A stretch of 64,000 bases of DNA from Psychrobacter glacincola (GTDB lineage Bacteria > Pseudomonadota > Gammaproteobacteria > Pseudomonadales > Moraxellaceae): NCBI RefSeq assembly GCF_904846075.1, contig NZ_CAJGZH010000001.1, forward strand, positions 930,001-994,000. Direction: 5' to 3'. This document shows positions 23,053 to 32,365 of this stretch, one piece after another. The translations under genes were made by a program, and so were the position numbers. Every line of letters begins with the position of its first letter. Within the stretch, counting starts at the first letter, position 1. Under the pieces are notes generated by a model. It saw nothing but the letters and a program-made list of their open reading frames with translations, was not told the origin of the DNA and searched no databases.

Positions 23053-24678
23053 ATGATTGAGTTACAACAAACGTGGATGCTACCAGCATTAATTGCAATT
23101 CCCTTTATTGCTGGGTTGTTATGTTGGTTGGTCGAGCGCTTTAATAAACGTCTGCCGCGATGGATTGCTCTAATCGGTATGACGTTGACCTTTGTATTGT
23201 CGCTAGTGCTGTGGCAATACGGTGACTTTAGTGGCATGAGTAAACAAGTCATTGCGCCAGACGCTGCTGTGCCTTGGGTCGCTGAATTTAGTGTGCCATG
23301 GATACCGAGCTTTGGTATTAGCTTCCATTTAGCGATGGATGGCTTGTCACTGATGATGGTGGCGTTAACAGGGTTGCTTGGTATTGCTGCAGTGGCTTGT
23401 TCGTGGAATGAGATTCAGCGTCGAGTCGGCTTTTTCCATCTCAACCTTTTGTGGAGCTTGGGCGGCGTCATTGGGGTGTTCTTAGCCATTGATCTGTTCC
23501 TATTCTTCTTCTTTTGGGAGATGATGCTGGTTCCTATCTACTTCTTGATCGCGATTTGGGGTCATGATGTGGTTGGCAAAACCAAGGAATATGCAGCGAC
23601 TAAGTTCTTTATTTATACCCAAGCTTCTGGGCTTATTATGCTGGTCGGCATTTTGATATTGGTCATTATCAGCTACGCCCAAAAAGGGGTGGTGAGCTTT
23701 AATTATAATGATTTGCTCGGTACGTCACTTGGCGGCTGGGAATATCCGATCATGCTGTGCTTCTTTATTGGCTTTGCTGTTAAGCTGCCTATTATTCCGT
23801 TCCACGGTTGGTTGCCAGATGCGCATGCACAAGCACCAACGGCAGGTTCGGTGGATTTGGCAGGGGTTTTGATTAAAACCGCCGCTTATGGTTTGATTCG
23901 TTTCGTCTTGCCATTATTTCCAGCAGCATCACAAGATTTTGCGCCGATTGCGATGACCTTGGGTACGATTGGTATCTTCTATGGTGCATGGCTCGCCTTT
24001 ATGCAGACCGATATGAAGCGTCTACTGGCTTATACCAGTATCTCGCACATGGGCTTTGTGGTATTAGCAATTTATGCTGGAACCTTACTCAGCTTACAAG
24101 GTCTGATGATTCAGATGCTGGCACATGGCTTAAGCTCAGCAGCGCTATTCATCATGGCAGGGCAGTTATATGAGCGTCTACATACGCGCGATCTAACCTT
24201 GATGGGTGGTATGTGGGGTCAGTTCCGTTACTACGCACCGATACTGATGTTCTTCTGTGCCGCGTTGCTCGGTATTCCGGGGACAGGTAACTTCATCGGC
24301 GAGTTCATGATTTTATTTGGTGCCTTTGCTCAGTATCCAGTATTTGTGGTCTTTGCAACATTCAGTCTGGTACTAGCAGGGCTATACTCGCTTATTTTGA
24401 TTCACCGTGCATTATTTGGCAAAAACAACATCGAAGCAGTCGCCATGCAAGAAACCAAAGCACATGGTTTGCCTACGCGTCCATTAAAAGATTTGGGCAA
24501 GCGTGAGTTGTCATTGTTATTAATGCTCGCTGCAGGTTTGGTCTGGCTTGGTCTATATCCACAGCCGTTCCTTGATACGTCAAATCATGCGATGCAGTGG
24601 ATCAATAACGCTTATATATACAGTCAAGTCACACAAGTAGATGCGTCGCAACTGCTTGATGCAATGGAGGCACGTTAA
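23053..24678 (+). CDS. nuoM: NADH-quinone oxidoreductase subunit M
   Basis: Antiporter-like proton-pumping subunit of 541 residues with about 14 membrane segments. The conserved Glu lies in FFFFWEMMLVPIYFLI, the core Lys/His region in PFHGWLPDAHAQAPTAGSVD, and RLLAYTSISHMGFVVL follows. Starts 1 bp after the nuoL stop. Confidence 0.97.
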   Translation: MIELQQTWMLPALIAIPFIAGLLCWLVERFNKRLPRWIALIGMTLTFVLSLVLWQYGDFSGMSKQVIAPDAAVPWVAEFSVPWIPSFGISFHLAMDGLSLMMVALTGLLGIAAVACSWNEIQRRVGFFHLNLLWSLGGVIGVFLAIDLFLFFFFWEMMLVPIYFLIAIWGHDVVGKTKEYAATKFFIYTQASGLIMLVGILILVIISYAQKGVVSFNYNDLLGTSLGGWEYPIMLCFFIGFAVKLPIIPFHGWLPDAHAQAPTAGSVDLAGVLIKTAAYGLIRFVLPLFPAASQDFAPIAMTLGTIGIFYGAWLAFMQTDMKRLLAYTSISHMGFVVLAIYAGTLLSLQGLMIQMLAHGLSSAALFIMAGQLYERLHTRDLTLMGGMWGQFRYYAPILMFFCAALLGIPGTGNFIGEFMILFGAFAQYPVFVVFATFSLVLAGLYSLILIHRALFGKNNIEAVAMQETKAHGLPTRPLKDLGKRELSLLLMLAAGLVWLGLYPQPFLDTSNHAMQWINNAYIYSQVTQVDASQLLDAMEAR

Positions 24679-24681
24679 GTC

Positions 24682-26160
24682 ATGAATGATATTACGATGA
24701 ATGATTTGATGGGGTTATTGCCTTATGCGCCAATCATTGCCGTCGTTATTACGGTATTGGTGGTCATGATTGCCATCGCAATTAAACGCTCACATATGGT
24801 GACTGGTACGATAACGGTCGTCGGCTTAAATATTGGTCTATTCACCCTCATTGGGCAAATGACAGGTATGGTGAATAGCGGTAATCTCATGCCAAATGCT
24901 GAGCAGTTATTCGTGATCGATAACTTTGCTCAGTTTAATATGGTGATTATTTTTATCTGTGCATTGGCTTGCTGTACGTTATCTTATGCGTATCTCGCCA
25001 ATCTCAAGGATAATAAAGAAGAGCTATATTTGCTCATGTTGCTATCGACGATTGGTGCTTTACTGATGGTCAGTGCTCAGCATTTAGCGTCATTCTTTAT
25101 GAGCTTAGAGATGCTGTCTATACCGCTATACGGTATGCTGTCATATACCTATATGCGCAACCGCTCGCTAGAGTCAGGGCTGAAATACTTGGTGCTGTCA
25201 GCGACGGCATCGGCGACATTGCTCATGGGTATGGCATTTATCTATGCCGAAGTAGGCTCGCTCGCCTTTAAGCCAATCAGTATGGTATTAGGTGATGTTT
25301 TTGAGTCGCCACTACTGATACTTGGTGCGGCGATGATGATGTTTGGTATCGCCTTCAAACTCTCTGCTGCGCCGTTTCATATGTGGACACCAGATGTTTA
25401 CGAAGGCGCTCCAGCACCAATCGCTACCTTTTTAGCATCGGTATCAAAAGTAGCTATGATGGGCTTGGCGGTTCGTTTCTTAATCGATACGTCTTTATTG
25501 GCCTTACCATCGGTGCAAATGCTGTTAATGGTCATGGCAACTTTATCTATCTTAGTCGGTAACTTATTAGCAGTACGTCAAACCAGCCTCAAACGCCTAT
25601 TGGGTTATTCATCCATTGCCCATATGGGTTACGTGTTGATTGTCATCGTCAGTATCGGCGCGGCAGCGGATAGTATCTCTAGTATGTATATGGCTGTTTA
25701 TGCATTAACCTCTATCGGTGCCTTTGGTGTTGTGACCTTGATGTCGAGCCCTTATCGCTTATCTGGTGAGGCTGATGAATTGACCCATTATCAAGGGCTA
25801 TTCTGGCGTCGTCCCGTATTGACTGCGGTTATGACTATTATGATGTTGTCATTGGCTGGTATTCCGTTGACGGCAGGCTTTATTACCAAGCTATTTGCGA
25901 TATTGGCAGCGGTACAAGGAACCAACTGGTTCTTGGCAGCGATGATTATCTTGGGTAGTGCGATAGGCTTATTCTATTATTTACGTGTGATGCTCACCCT
26001 CTTTAAACGTCCGAAACAGTTCATTGAGTTTGACGTTTCTAGCCAATGGGCGATGCGTACTGGCGGGATTATGGTTATTGCGGTGACCGCGATGATTATC
26101 TTCTTTGGTATCTTGCCAAACAGCATGATTGAATGGGCAAGTCTGGCACGTATTTGGTAA
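24682..26160 (+). CDS. nuoN: NADH-quinone oxidoreductase subunit N
   Basis: Third antiporter-like subunit, 492 residues and about 14 membrane segments. Signatures are FFMSLEMLSIPLYGML with the conserved Glu, APFHMWTPDVYEGAPAPI and RLLGYSSIAHMGYVL. Last gene of the operon; a terminator hairpin follows 65 bp downstream. Confidence 0.97.
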   Translation: MNDITMNDLMGLLPYAPIIAVVITVLVVMIAIAIKRSHMVTGTITVVGLNIGLFTLIGQMTGMVNSGNLMPNAEQLFVIDNFAQFNMVIIFICALACCTLSYAYLANLKDNKEELYLLMLLSTIGALLMVSAQHLASFFMSLEMLSIPLYGMLSYTYMRNRSLESGLKYLVLSATASATLLMGMAFIYAEVGSLAFKPISMVLGDVFESPLLILGAAMMMFGIAFKLSAAPFHMWTPDVYEGAPAPIATFLASVSKVAMMGLAVRFLIDTSLLALPSVQMLLMVMATLSILVGNLLAVRQTSLKRLLGYSSIAHMGYVLIVIVSIGAAADSISSMYMAVYALTSIGAFGVVTLMSSPYRLSGEADELTHYQGLFWRRPVLTAVMTIMMLSLAGIPLTAGFITKLFAILAAVQGTNWFLAAMIILGSAIGLFYYLRVMLTLFKRPKQFIEFDVSSQWAMRTGGIMVIAVTAMIIFFGILPNSMIEWASLARIW

Positions 26161-26225
26161 ATAGAAAAAGGGTAAGTAGGGGTATGCTGATACCGCTGCT
26201 TATCTGTTATTACGGTCAGAAACCC

Positions 26226-26265
26226 AAGATGCGCCAGCTTTGTGATAAGCTTGGCGCATCTTTTA
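26226..26265 (+). terminator. Rho-independent terminator of the nuo operon
   Basis: AAGATGCGCCAGCTT and AAGCTTGGCGCATCTT pair, with one bulged T and a 6-base loop, followed by a T-rich tract. Confidence 0.85.
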
Positions 26266-26327
26266 TTTTGTGTCGTTCAAAGTCTTGATAAAAATAATGA
26301 TTACTAAAAAGTGAGTCGATAATTCTT

Positions 26328-27170
26328 ATGAGTGATAATATTCAGACAGTAACCGTGCTTAGTAAGACCACGTGGACGCCAAACCTATTTAGCTTCACTG
26401 TCAGCCGTCCTGATAGCTTTAAGTTTACTGCGGGTCAATTTGTGCGTTTGGGCGTCAATCCCAGTCAATTAAAATATTATAAACAGCAGCGTGCAGCAGG
26501 TAATGCCGCCGCTAATGAAGAACAGAATGAAAAACTAAACGAAGACATCTTTCGGGCTTATTCCATCGTTTCTTCGCCGTTTGATGAGGTGTTAGAGTTC
26601 TTCTCTATCGTAATTCCTGATGGCGCATTTACGTCGCAGTTGCAGCATTTAGAAGTGGGTGATGAGCTGCTGCTTAATACTATACCATTTGGCTTTTTAA
26701 CCTTAGCGCGTTATCAAAAGCCCATGCCAAAGGATTTGTGGCTGCTCGCAACAGGCACTGGTCTCGCACCATTTTTATCGATGCTACAAGATTTAAAAAC
26801 ATGGGAAGACTACGAGCATATCGTATTGGCTTATAGCGCACGCTCGACACAAGAGCTGGCTTACGTGGATAAGATTACAAGCCTGCAAGAAGATTTTGGC
26901 TCGCTGGTTGAAAATCCTGCAAAACTAATCTTTATTCCCATCGTTACCCGTGAACCTGTCGAAGGCGCCCTGACAGAGCGTCTGCCCAAGCTGCTGCTAG
27001 ATGGTACGCTGCAAGAGCGAGCGGGCATCGCCTTAGATATTGATAGCACGCACGTCATGTTATGTGGCAATCCAGACATGGTGGAAGATACCAAAGAAGC
27101 GCTCAAGACTTTAGGTTTGGTGATGAATCGTCGCGGCGAGGGCAATATTGCGGTAGAAAATTACTGGTAG
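26328..27170 (+). CDS. fpr: Ferredoxin/flavodoxin-NADP reductase
   Basis: FAD enzyme moving electrons between NADPH and ferredoxin or flavodoxin. The 280-residue protein has the FAD motif RAYSIVSSP, the NADP region LLATGTGLAPFLSML, MLCGNPDMVEDTKEAL and the aromatic C-terminus ENYW that stacks on FAD in bacterial FNRs. It is about 20-30 residues longer than E. coli Fpr (248). The extra is a charged Ala/Asn/Glu/Gln-rich stretch at about residues 48-70, between the first strands of the FAD domain. It stands alone between two terminators, with the convergent unknown gene downstream. Confidence 0.93.
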   Translation: MSDNIQTVTVLSKTTWTPNLFSFTVSRPDSFKFTAGQFVRLGVNPSQLKYYKQQRAAGNAAANEEQNEKLNEDIFRAYSIVSSPFDEVLEFFSIVIPDGAFTSQLQHLEVGDELLLNTIPFGFLTLARYQKPMPKDLWLLATGTGLAPFLSMLQDLKTWEDYEHIVLAYSARSTQELAYVDKITSLQEDFGSLVENPAKLIFIPIVTREPVEGALTERLPKLLLDGTLQERAGIALDIDSTHVMLCGNPDMVEDTKEALKTLGLVMNRRGEGNIAVENYW

Positions 27171-27221
27171 TTGCATGATTGATGACGGCACGCTTTAGAA
27201 GCCATTGAAAATTTGCTTGAT

Positions 27222-27276
27222 AAAAAAGCGCTGACCCTAAAAGACAATAATAGTCTCTAAGTGTCAGCGCTTTTTT
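27222..27276. terminator. Bidirectional terminator between fpr and the convergent gene
   Basis: AAAAAAGCGCTGAC and GTCAGCGCTTTTTT form a perfect outer stem. A small inner hairpin, AGAC-N7-GTCT, lies in the loop. A-run and T-run flank it on both sides. Confidence 0.85.
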
Positions 27277-27311
27277 GCTAAGTAAAAAACGTCATTTGTA
27301 TACTGAGGGGT

Positions 27312-28091
27312 TTATACCTGACTCGGTTCGGTAGCATCATCTATGGGGTTAATAGGGCCTTGCATCAGCTCAGGCTCATCATCATCGCCGATAATATCTT
27401 CGTTACTGCTGGCAGCCAATAAATCACGATAATTGATTTGAGTTTTTAAAATCATTTGCTCTTCTTCAAGTTCGCCATAGTTGACTTGAACTTTATGCAA
27501 AGTGCTCATGATTTTTTTGTTCTTTTTTAACCAACGATTGATATCAAGGTAGATAACCTCGTCTTTTGCACGGGCGATATTGATATAAGAGAGAATAAAG
27601 CCTAATGGGTCTTTTTTCAGAATAGTGTGATAAAACCAAATAAACAGTTTGATACCTTGGCGCTTACTAAACGACTCACAACGTAGATTTAGCACATCAG
27701 TATAAGTCTGTTGACCAAAGACAAATCGCTGGACGTTACGATCGAGCTGTACATGAATCAAACTAAAATTACTCGCCACCTCTGCATAAATGCCACCAGC
27801 ATCGACCGTACAGTATAAGCGGAACCAGTCATCATGCATCTCAACACGTAACTCTAAGATGGCTTTTACATTATCAGTGACGAACTTCTGCAGCGCATCA
27901 TTGACATAAATCTGTGCCACTGGCAGCGACAACTCATCTTCGAATTTATCAGTCGTTCTATGGTATATCTGTTTGATTGATTGGGTAAGGCGCTCCCAAC
28001 CATCGCTAAATGATTCGTCGAAACGATAGCCCATATTTTCAAAGAATTCATCAAAATTGTCTGAATTATCCCTGTTATCAAAATCACTCAA
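27312..28091 (-). CDS. Hypothetical protein, acidic at both ends
   Basis: A 259-residue soluble protein of unrecognised family. The first 30 residues are Asp/Asn/Phe-rich (DNRDNSDNFDEFFENMGY) and the last 35 are acidic (DDDEPELMQ). The middle alternates predicted strands and helices, and the stretch IKLFIWFYHTILKKDPLGF is aromatic and basic. No signal peptide or clear membrane helix is seen. The complete frame, its length and the shared terminator with fpr support a real gene. It is preceded by the 524-bp non-coding gap. Confidence 0.7.
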   Translation of the reverse strand: MSDFDNRDNSDNFDEFFENMGYRFDESFSDGWERLTQSIKQIYHRTTDKFEDELSLPVAQIYVNDALQKFVTDNVKAILELRVEMHDDWFRLYCTVDAGGIYAEVASNFSLIHVQLDRNVQRFVFGQQTYTDVLNLRCESFSKRQGIKLFIWFYHTILKKDPLGFILSYINIARAKDEVIYLDINRWLKKNKKIMSTLHKVQVNYGELEEEQMILKTQINYRDLLAASSNEDIIGDDDEPELMQGPINPIDDATEPSQV

Positions 28092-28615
28092 ACTTATTAT
28101 CCTTATAATTATAGGGGAGGTAGCTGACTCAATGGCATAAAGAGCGACTGATTAAAAAATGACAGACTGTTCTGTAATGAAAGCTGGCGAGTGATCATTA
28201 CATGCGTTTTTGCTTAATCAGCAATAATCAGCTCTGTCTATTTACGCCTATTTAACCCGCCCTAATGACACAAAAATTATAAAACAGTATATAACAAATA
28301 TGATGGCTTCAAAATGGACACATGGGTTTTGTCGCAAATCATTTAATTGGCAATGCTTATATGTTCAAAATACGGTCTAGCGATGACATAGCCGCATTGG
28401 TTTTATATCATTTTTGCTGGTTCCGCTCGTCAATAAATTGACCAAAGGAGATAAATAATGTGTGAGTGGATTAAAATGAGTCGGCAACGGTTGTGCTAGC
28501 GACAGAATTCTATGTCATGTTATGATAGCGCCAGCATAAATCCTGCCCATTATCATAACGCTTATTACTTGCTGTCTTGTATTTATAAGCTCATATTCAT
28601 AAGCTGAGACCCATT
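28092..28615. other. 524-bp non-coding gap
   Basis: No open frame or RNA gene is recognised. It should hold divergent promoters for the unknown minus-strand gene and the TonB-like gene. CGCCCTAA at 28258-28265 is one of several copies of a motif recurring in gaps of this window. Confidence 0.4.
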
Positions 28616-29503
28616 GTGGCCTATATCAAAGATTCACAAAGCTATCATTTTTCCGCGCAAGCACCTAAGCGGGATGTTAGTTTACCAGTGGCCATCGTTA
28701 TCGCTGTGGCCGTACACGCCATTATTATTTTTGGTATTGGCTTTTCGATGGGCAAAGATCCTGCAGCAATGATGCAAGATGTGGCAAAAGCGCTAACTGA
28801 CAATATGCAGCCAAATGAAGACGCTCACTTTATTGCTAATGCTTCCCAAGAAGGTGGCGGTACAGTGGAGGAGCAATTAAGACAAGAGAACGACCAAATC
28901 AGCCCATTGTCTGCTGAGCAAATAAGTGAGACGCAAGATGTGATTAGCCTGCAGCGTCAAGTCCGCCAGCAGCATTACCAAGAAAGCTATCTGCGTACCA
29001 CCTTAAGCTGGCGTCAAGCGAGCGTGGAGTCTGATAATGATAGTAAGCAAGCACAAGATGATATGATGGCGCAAGAAGAGCGTCTGCGTAAACAAATTGC
29101 TACTTTAGAGACACAGCTGTCTCAACGTCAGCAAGTTTATGCAACCAAATCAAAAGTCGTGACGGTCGATAGCAACTCGACGACGCGTGGTGCCGCGGCT
29201 GATTATATTAACACCTTCCGTGAGCATGTCGAACGCATTGGGAATTTGCATTATCCAATGCAGGCACGGGCACAAGGTATCACGGGCGAAGTGCGCCTTA
29301 TGGTCATCATTAGTAGTGATGGTAATATTAAAGCCATACGTCTGCTTGAAAGCTCCAACTCCACATTACTAGATGAAGCAGCAAAGCAATCGGTACGCCA
29401 AGCAGCGCCCTTTGGTAAATTCACTAAAGACATGGAAGATATTGTTGAGCTGCGTTTGATACGTACCTATCGTTACAGCGACAAAGTGGATGTTACTTAT
29501 TAG
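28616..29503 (+). CDS. TonB-family energy-transducer-like protein
   Basis: A 295-residue inner-membrane-anchored protein with one N-terminal membrane helix at about residues 23-45 (VAIVIAVAVHAIIIFGIGFS) and a periplasmic part. The C-terminal 90 residues match the TonB domain: HYPMQARAQGITGEVRLMV, then DGNIKAIRLLESS and DEAAKQSVRQAAPFGKF. Instead of the Pro-rich spacer of TonB, it has a charged, Gln-rich region (about 75-185) that looks coiled-coil. No ExbB or ExbD gene is adjacent. The start is GTG; no ATG fits the conserved N-terminus better. It may energise an outer-membrane receptor or have a separate envelope role. Confidence 0.8.
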   Translation: MAYIKDSQSYHFSAQAPKRDVSLPVAIVIAVAVHAIIIFGIGFSMGKDPAAMMQDVAKALTDNMQPNEDAHFIANASQEGGGTVEEQLRQENDQISPLSAEQISETQDVISLQRQVRQQHYQESYLRTTLSWRQASVESDNDSKQAQDDMMAQEERLRKQIATLETQLSQRQQVYATKSKVVTVDSNSTTRGAAADYINTFREHVERIGNLHYPMQARAQGITGEVRLMVIISSDGNIKAIRLLESSNSTLLDEAAKQSVRQAAPFGKFTKDMEDIVELRLIRTYRYSDKVDVTY

Positions 29504-29611
29504 GGCGTGTTGAATATATAGATGATGAGCGTTAGCTACGCTGCAAACAGATAAGATACCAATATTTATAACAAACGAATACCACACACCGCTATAAAAT
29601 AAAGAGTCAGT

Positions 29612-30487
29612 ATGGAATTTTTAGGTTTTACAATAGATGTTGCCAACTTAACCAGTAACGCATTAAGCTTGGTCATTAAAGTTGCGTTAGCGATATTAAT
29701 ATTCGTCGTAGGTCGCTGGCTTGCCAAAAAGGCAGTCACCGTTGCTCACAAAATGATGTTGCGTAGTCGCTTAGATGACACCGTTGCGAACTTTTTAGGT
29801 CGTCTAATCTATGGAGTGTTACTGGTCGTGGTTGCATTAGCTGCCTTGAGCAAGGTTGGCGTACAGACCACCTCAGTCGTCGCTATATTGGGCGGTGCTG
29901 CAGTAGCCATTGGTCTGTCACTAAAAGATCAGTTGTCTAATTTTGCCGCTGGCATCATGATTGTGACCTTTCGTCCCTTTGTGCGCGGTGATTATGTGCA
30001 AATCAGCAGCTACACAGGGACCGTAACAGAAATTACTTTGGTCAATACCCACCTAACGACGATAAACAATCACGATATCATTATCCCAAATAGTGATATT
30101 ACGACTTCAGCCGTGACGAACTATACCGCGCTACCCAACCGCCGTGTCGATATCACGGTCGGTATTGGCTATGATGCCGATATCAAAACTGCCAAAAACG
30201 TGATGCTGAATTTGGCAAAAAATAATCCGTTGGCCTTTACTGACCCTGAACCTATCGTACGCGTCACCAATTTGGGTGATAACTCAGTAGACTTGACGCT
30301 GAATATTTGGACAACCAATGCTGACTGGTGGACCATGCAGTGTGATTTGCTGGAGCAATTCAAATACGCCTTGGATGATGAAAAAATCGACATTCCATTC
30401 CCGCAGCGTAATGTCCATGTCAAAGGATTGGATCAGATGATTAATCAGATGAGTCAAGCACAAAAGCTACCGATGACCAAAGACTAG
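29612..30487 (+). CDS. mscS: Small-conductance mechanosensitive channel
   Basis: Inner-membrane channel that opens under membrane tension to release solutes on hypo-osmotic shock. The 291-residue length matches E. coli MscS. Membrane segments lie at about 18-40, 62-85 and 90-115. The third contains the pore helix GGAAVAIGLSLKDQLSNFAAG with the Gly/Ala packing pattern, quoted here at its first and last parts only, followed by the beta domain (FRPFVRGDYVQI) and the C-terminal alpha/beta domain. It is 108 bp after the TonB-like gene and converges on ybeY with a 16-bp gap. Confidence 0.95.
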   Translation: MEFLGFTIDVANLTSNALSLVIKVALAILIFVVGRWLAKKAVTVAHKMMLRSRLDDTVANFLGRLIYGVLLVVVALAALSKVGVQTTSVVAILGGAAVAIGLSLKDQLSNFAAGIMIVTFRPFVRGDYVQISSYTGTVTEITLVNTHLTTINNHDIIIPNSDITTSAVTNYTALPNRRVDITVGIGYDADIKTAKNVMLNLAKNNPLAFTDPEPIVRVTNLGDNSVDLTLNIWTTNADWWTMQCDLLEQFKYALDDEKIDIPFPQRNVHVKGLDQMINQMSQAQKLPMTKD

Positions 30488-30503
30488 TCGCTAAAAATTC
30501 GAA

Positions 30504-31118
30504 CTAAGTATAAGGGTTTGGAAGGCTGAGACCTGCTAAAATCTCAATTTCAAACCGTTCCATCTCATCTTGCTCGGCTTGTCCAAGCTCATGATCAAAA
30601 CCCAATAAGTGCAGCACACCATGTATCAGTAAATGGCTAATGTGCTGTGCGGTTGTCTTTTCTTGTTCTGCGGCTTCACGTACTATGACACCATGACAGA
30701 TGACCAGCTCACCGAGGGGTAGCGTTGGCATCAGCTCAATAATTGCGGCTGGCAGATCATTTGGATAAGATAAAATATTGGTCGCATAATCCTTACCGCG
30801 TGCTTCCAAATTTAATGCCTGACCCTCAATTTCATCGGTAATGTATATGTCTAATACTTTAGATTTTTCTTGCCATAACTCAGGGTCGATATCTAAAAAA
30901 TAGGGTAGCGTTAGACCTTCTTTAATGCGCCCATCGATATAATCCAACGCTGCCATCATCACAGACTGTAAGTGCTTACGATCATAAAAAGTGTCTAGTA
31001 TGTCATCATCAATACTATTGGTGGCACTGATATCCAGTGCTGCCAAACTGGTATCATCGCCAGCACGCTCATTTGTATCATGGTTGTCAAAGCTGTTGTT
31101 ACCCTTCTCTTGGCTCAT
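30504..31118 (-). CDS. ybeY: rRNA maturation endonuclease YbeY
   Basis: Zinc-dependent endoribonuclease acting in 16S rRNA 3'-end maturation and ribosome quality control. The 204-residue protein has the metal motif HGVLHLLGFDHE (three His) and the upstream region YATNILSYPNDLP. It is about 50 residues longer than E. coli YbeY; the extra is an acidic, Asn/Asp-rich N-terminus (about 1-40). It follows phoH on the same strand, as in many bacteria, but a hairpin terminator lies between them. Confidence 0.94.
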   Translation of the reverse strand: MSQEKGNNSFDNHDTNERAGDDTSLAALDISATNSIDDDILDTFYDRKHLQSVMMAALDYIDGRIKEGLTLPYFLDIDPELWQEKSKVLDIYITDEIEGQALNLEARGKDYATNILSYPNDLPAAIIELMPTLPLGELVICHGVIVREAAEQEKTTAQHISHLLIHGVLHLLGFDHELGQAEQDEMERFEIEILAGLSLPNPYT

Positions 31119-31204
31119 GCCATTATCCTTTTACTTTATTGTAAGATGGTGTGCTTTATCATCTGATAGAACTTATGACTAAATCTAAAAAGCTCTCGTC
31201 GTAA

Positions 31205-31236
31205 AAAGCCGGATTACTGACAGTAATCCGGCTTTG
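31205..31236. terminator. Hairpin terminator between phoH and ybeY
   Basis: AAAGCCGGATTAC-TGACA-GTAATCCGGCTTT is a perfect 13-bp stem with a 5-base loop. On the minus strand it follows the phoH stop by about 35 bp and is followed by an A/T-rich tract. It should uncouple phoH and ybeY transcription at least partly. Confidence 0.75.
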
Positions 31237-31270
31237 CATTTTTATAACATTAAGTAGCAGGCTAGACCGT

Positions 31271-32365
31271 TTATAGCTTGGCTGCAGCATTAGCAATAAC
31301 TTGTTTACGCTCTTGCTCTTTTCTGCGCTCAAACTTACGCTTTTCTTCTAACGCTACTTGTTCTTCATCATAAACATCGTAGGCTTCTACAATTTTCTGT
31401 ACCAATTGATGACGTACCACATCTTTTGAATCAAACTTGGTGATATGAATTTCTTCAATACCACTTAAGATTTCCATTGCTTGCGCTAAGCCTGACTTAT
31501 GACCACGTGGCAAATCGACCTGTGTAATATCACCTGTAATTACTGCTCGTGAACCGAAACCCAAACGGGTCAAAAACATTTTCATCTGTTCAGGCGTGGT
31601 GTTTTGCGCTTCATCTAAGATGACAAACGAGTTGTTTAACGTACGACCGCGCATATAGGCAAGGGGTGCGATTTCGATGACTTGTTTTTCAATCAGCTTG
31701 CCCACTTTTTCAACGCCGATCATCTCATATAGCGCATCATATAATGGACGCAAGTAGGGATCGATTTTTTGCGTCAAGTCACCTGGCAGAAAGCCCAGTT
31801 TTTCACCAGCTTCTACCGCCGGACGCACCAATAAAATACGCTCGATTTCGTTACGCTCAAGCATATCGACCGCGCAAGCCACGGCTAAATAGGTTTTACC
31901 TGTACCGGCAGGACCAATACCAAATGACACATCAGACGATAAAATATCTTTAACATAGCGCTGCTGATTGCCACCGCGCGGTACAATTTTACCATTCCGA
32001 GTACGCAGGCTAGTAGGCGTAAAGTCGCTGGCTGGGCTTAAGTTATCTTCGTCATCTGCCAATTGCTCATCGCCTTCTATATCCTCATCGCGTGCGATGC
32101 TGGATTGGATAATAAGATGTAGCTCCGCTGCACTAATGTCCTTGGTATTCTGTGCCTCATCTACCAGTTTATAAATAATACGTTCACCGCGCTCGACATT
32201 CGATATGTCGCCACTCAAACAGAAGTCACCTTGACGCTGCATGATTTTGATATCGAGGCGTTGTTGGATATATTTCATGTGGTTGTTGTATTCACCAAGC
32301 ACGGTTTTGAGCTGTGCGGGTGTCAATGATTCAAACTTTATACGGCGGCTCATGGAATCAGTCAA
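31271..32365 (-). CDS. ybeZ: PhoH-like ATPase (YbeZ)
   Basis: P-loop ATPase of the PhoH family, a partner of YbeY in rRNA processing in characterised bacteria. The 364-residue protein has an N-terminal KH-like region (about 1-85), then Walker A FGIGPAGTGKTYLA, Walker B NSFVILDEAQNT and the sensor segment RAVITGDITQVDLPRG, and a charged C-terminal helix (EEKRKFERRKEQERK). Two starts compete: TTG at 32365 with AAGGA about 9 bp upstream, and ATG at 32353, which lies about 20 bp from that box. The TTG is preferred because of spacing. Confidence 0.93.
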   Translation of the reverse strand: MTDSMSRRIKFESLTPAQLKTVLGEYNNHMKYIQQRLDIKIMQRQGDFCLSGDISNVERGERIIYKLVDEAQNTKDISAAELHLIIQSSIARDEDIEGDEQLADDEDNLSPASDFTPTSLRTRNGKIVPRGGNQQRYVKDILSSDVSFGIGPAGTGKTYLAVACAVDMLERNEIERILLVRPAVEAGEKLGFLPGDLTQKIDPYLRPLYDALYEMIGVEKVGKLIEKQVIEIAPLAYMRGRTLNNSFVILDEAQNTTPEQMKMFLTRLGFGSRAVITGDITQVDLPRGHKSGLAQAMEILSGIEEIHITKFDSKDVVRHQLVQKIVEAYDVYDEEQVALEEKRKFERRKEQERKQVIANAAAKL

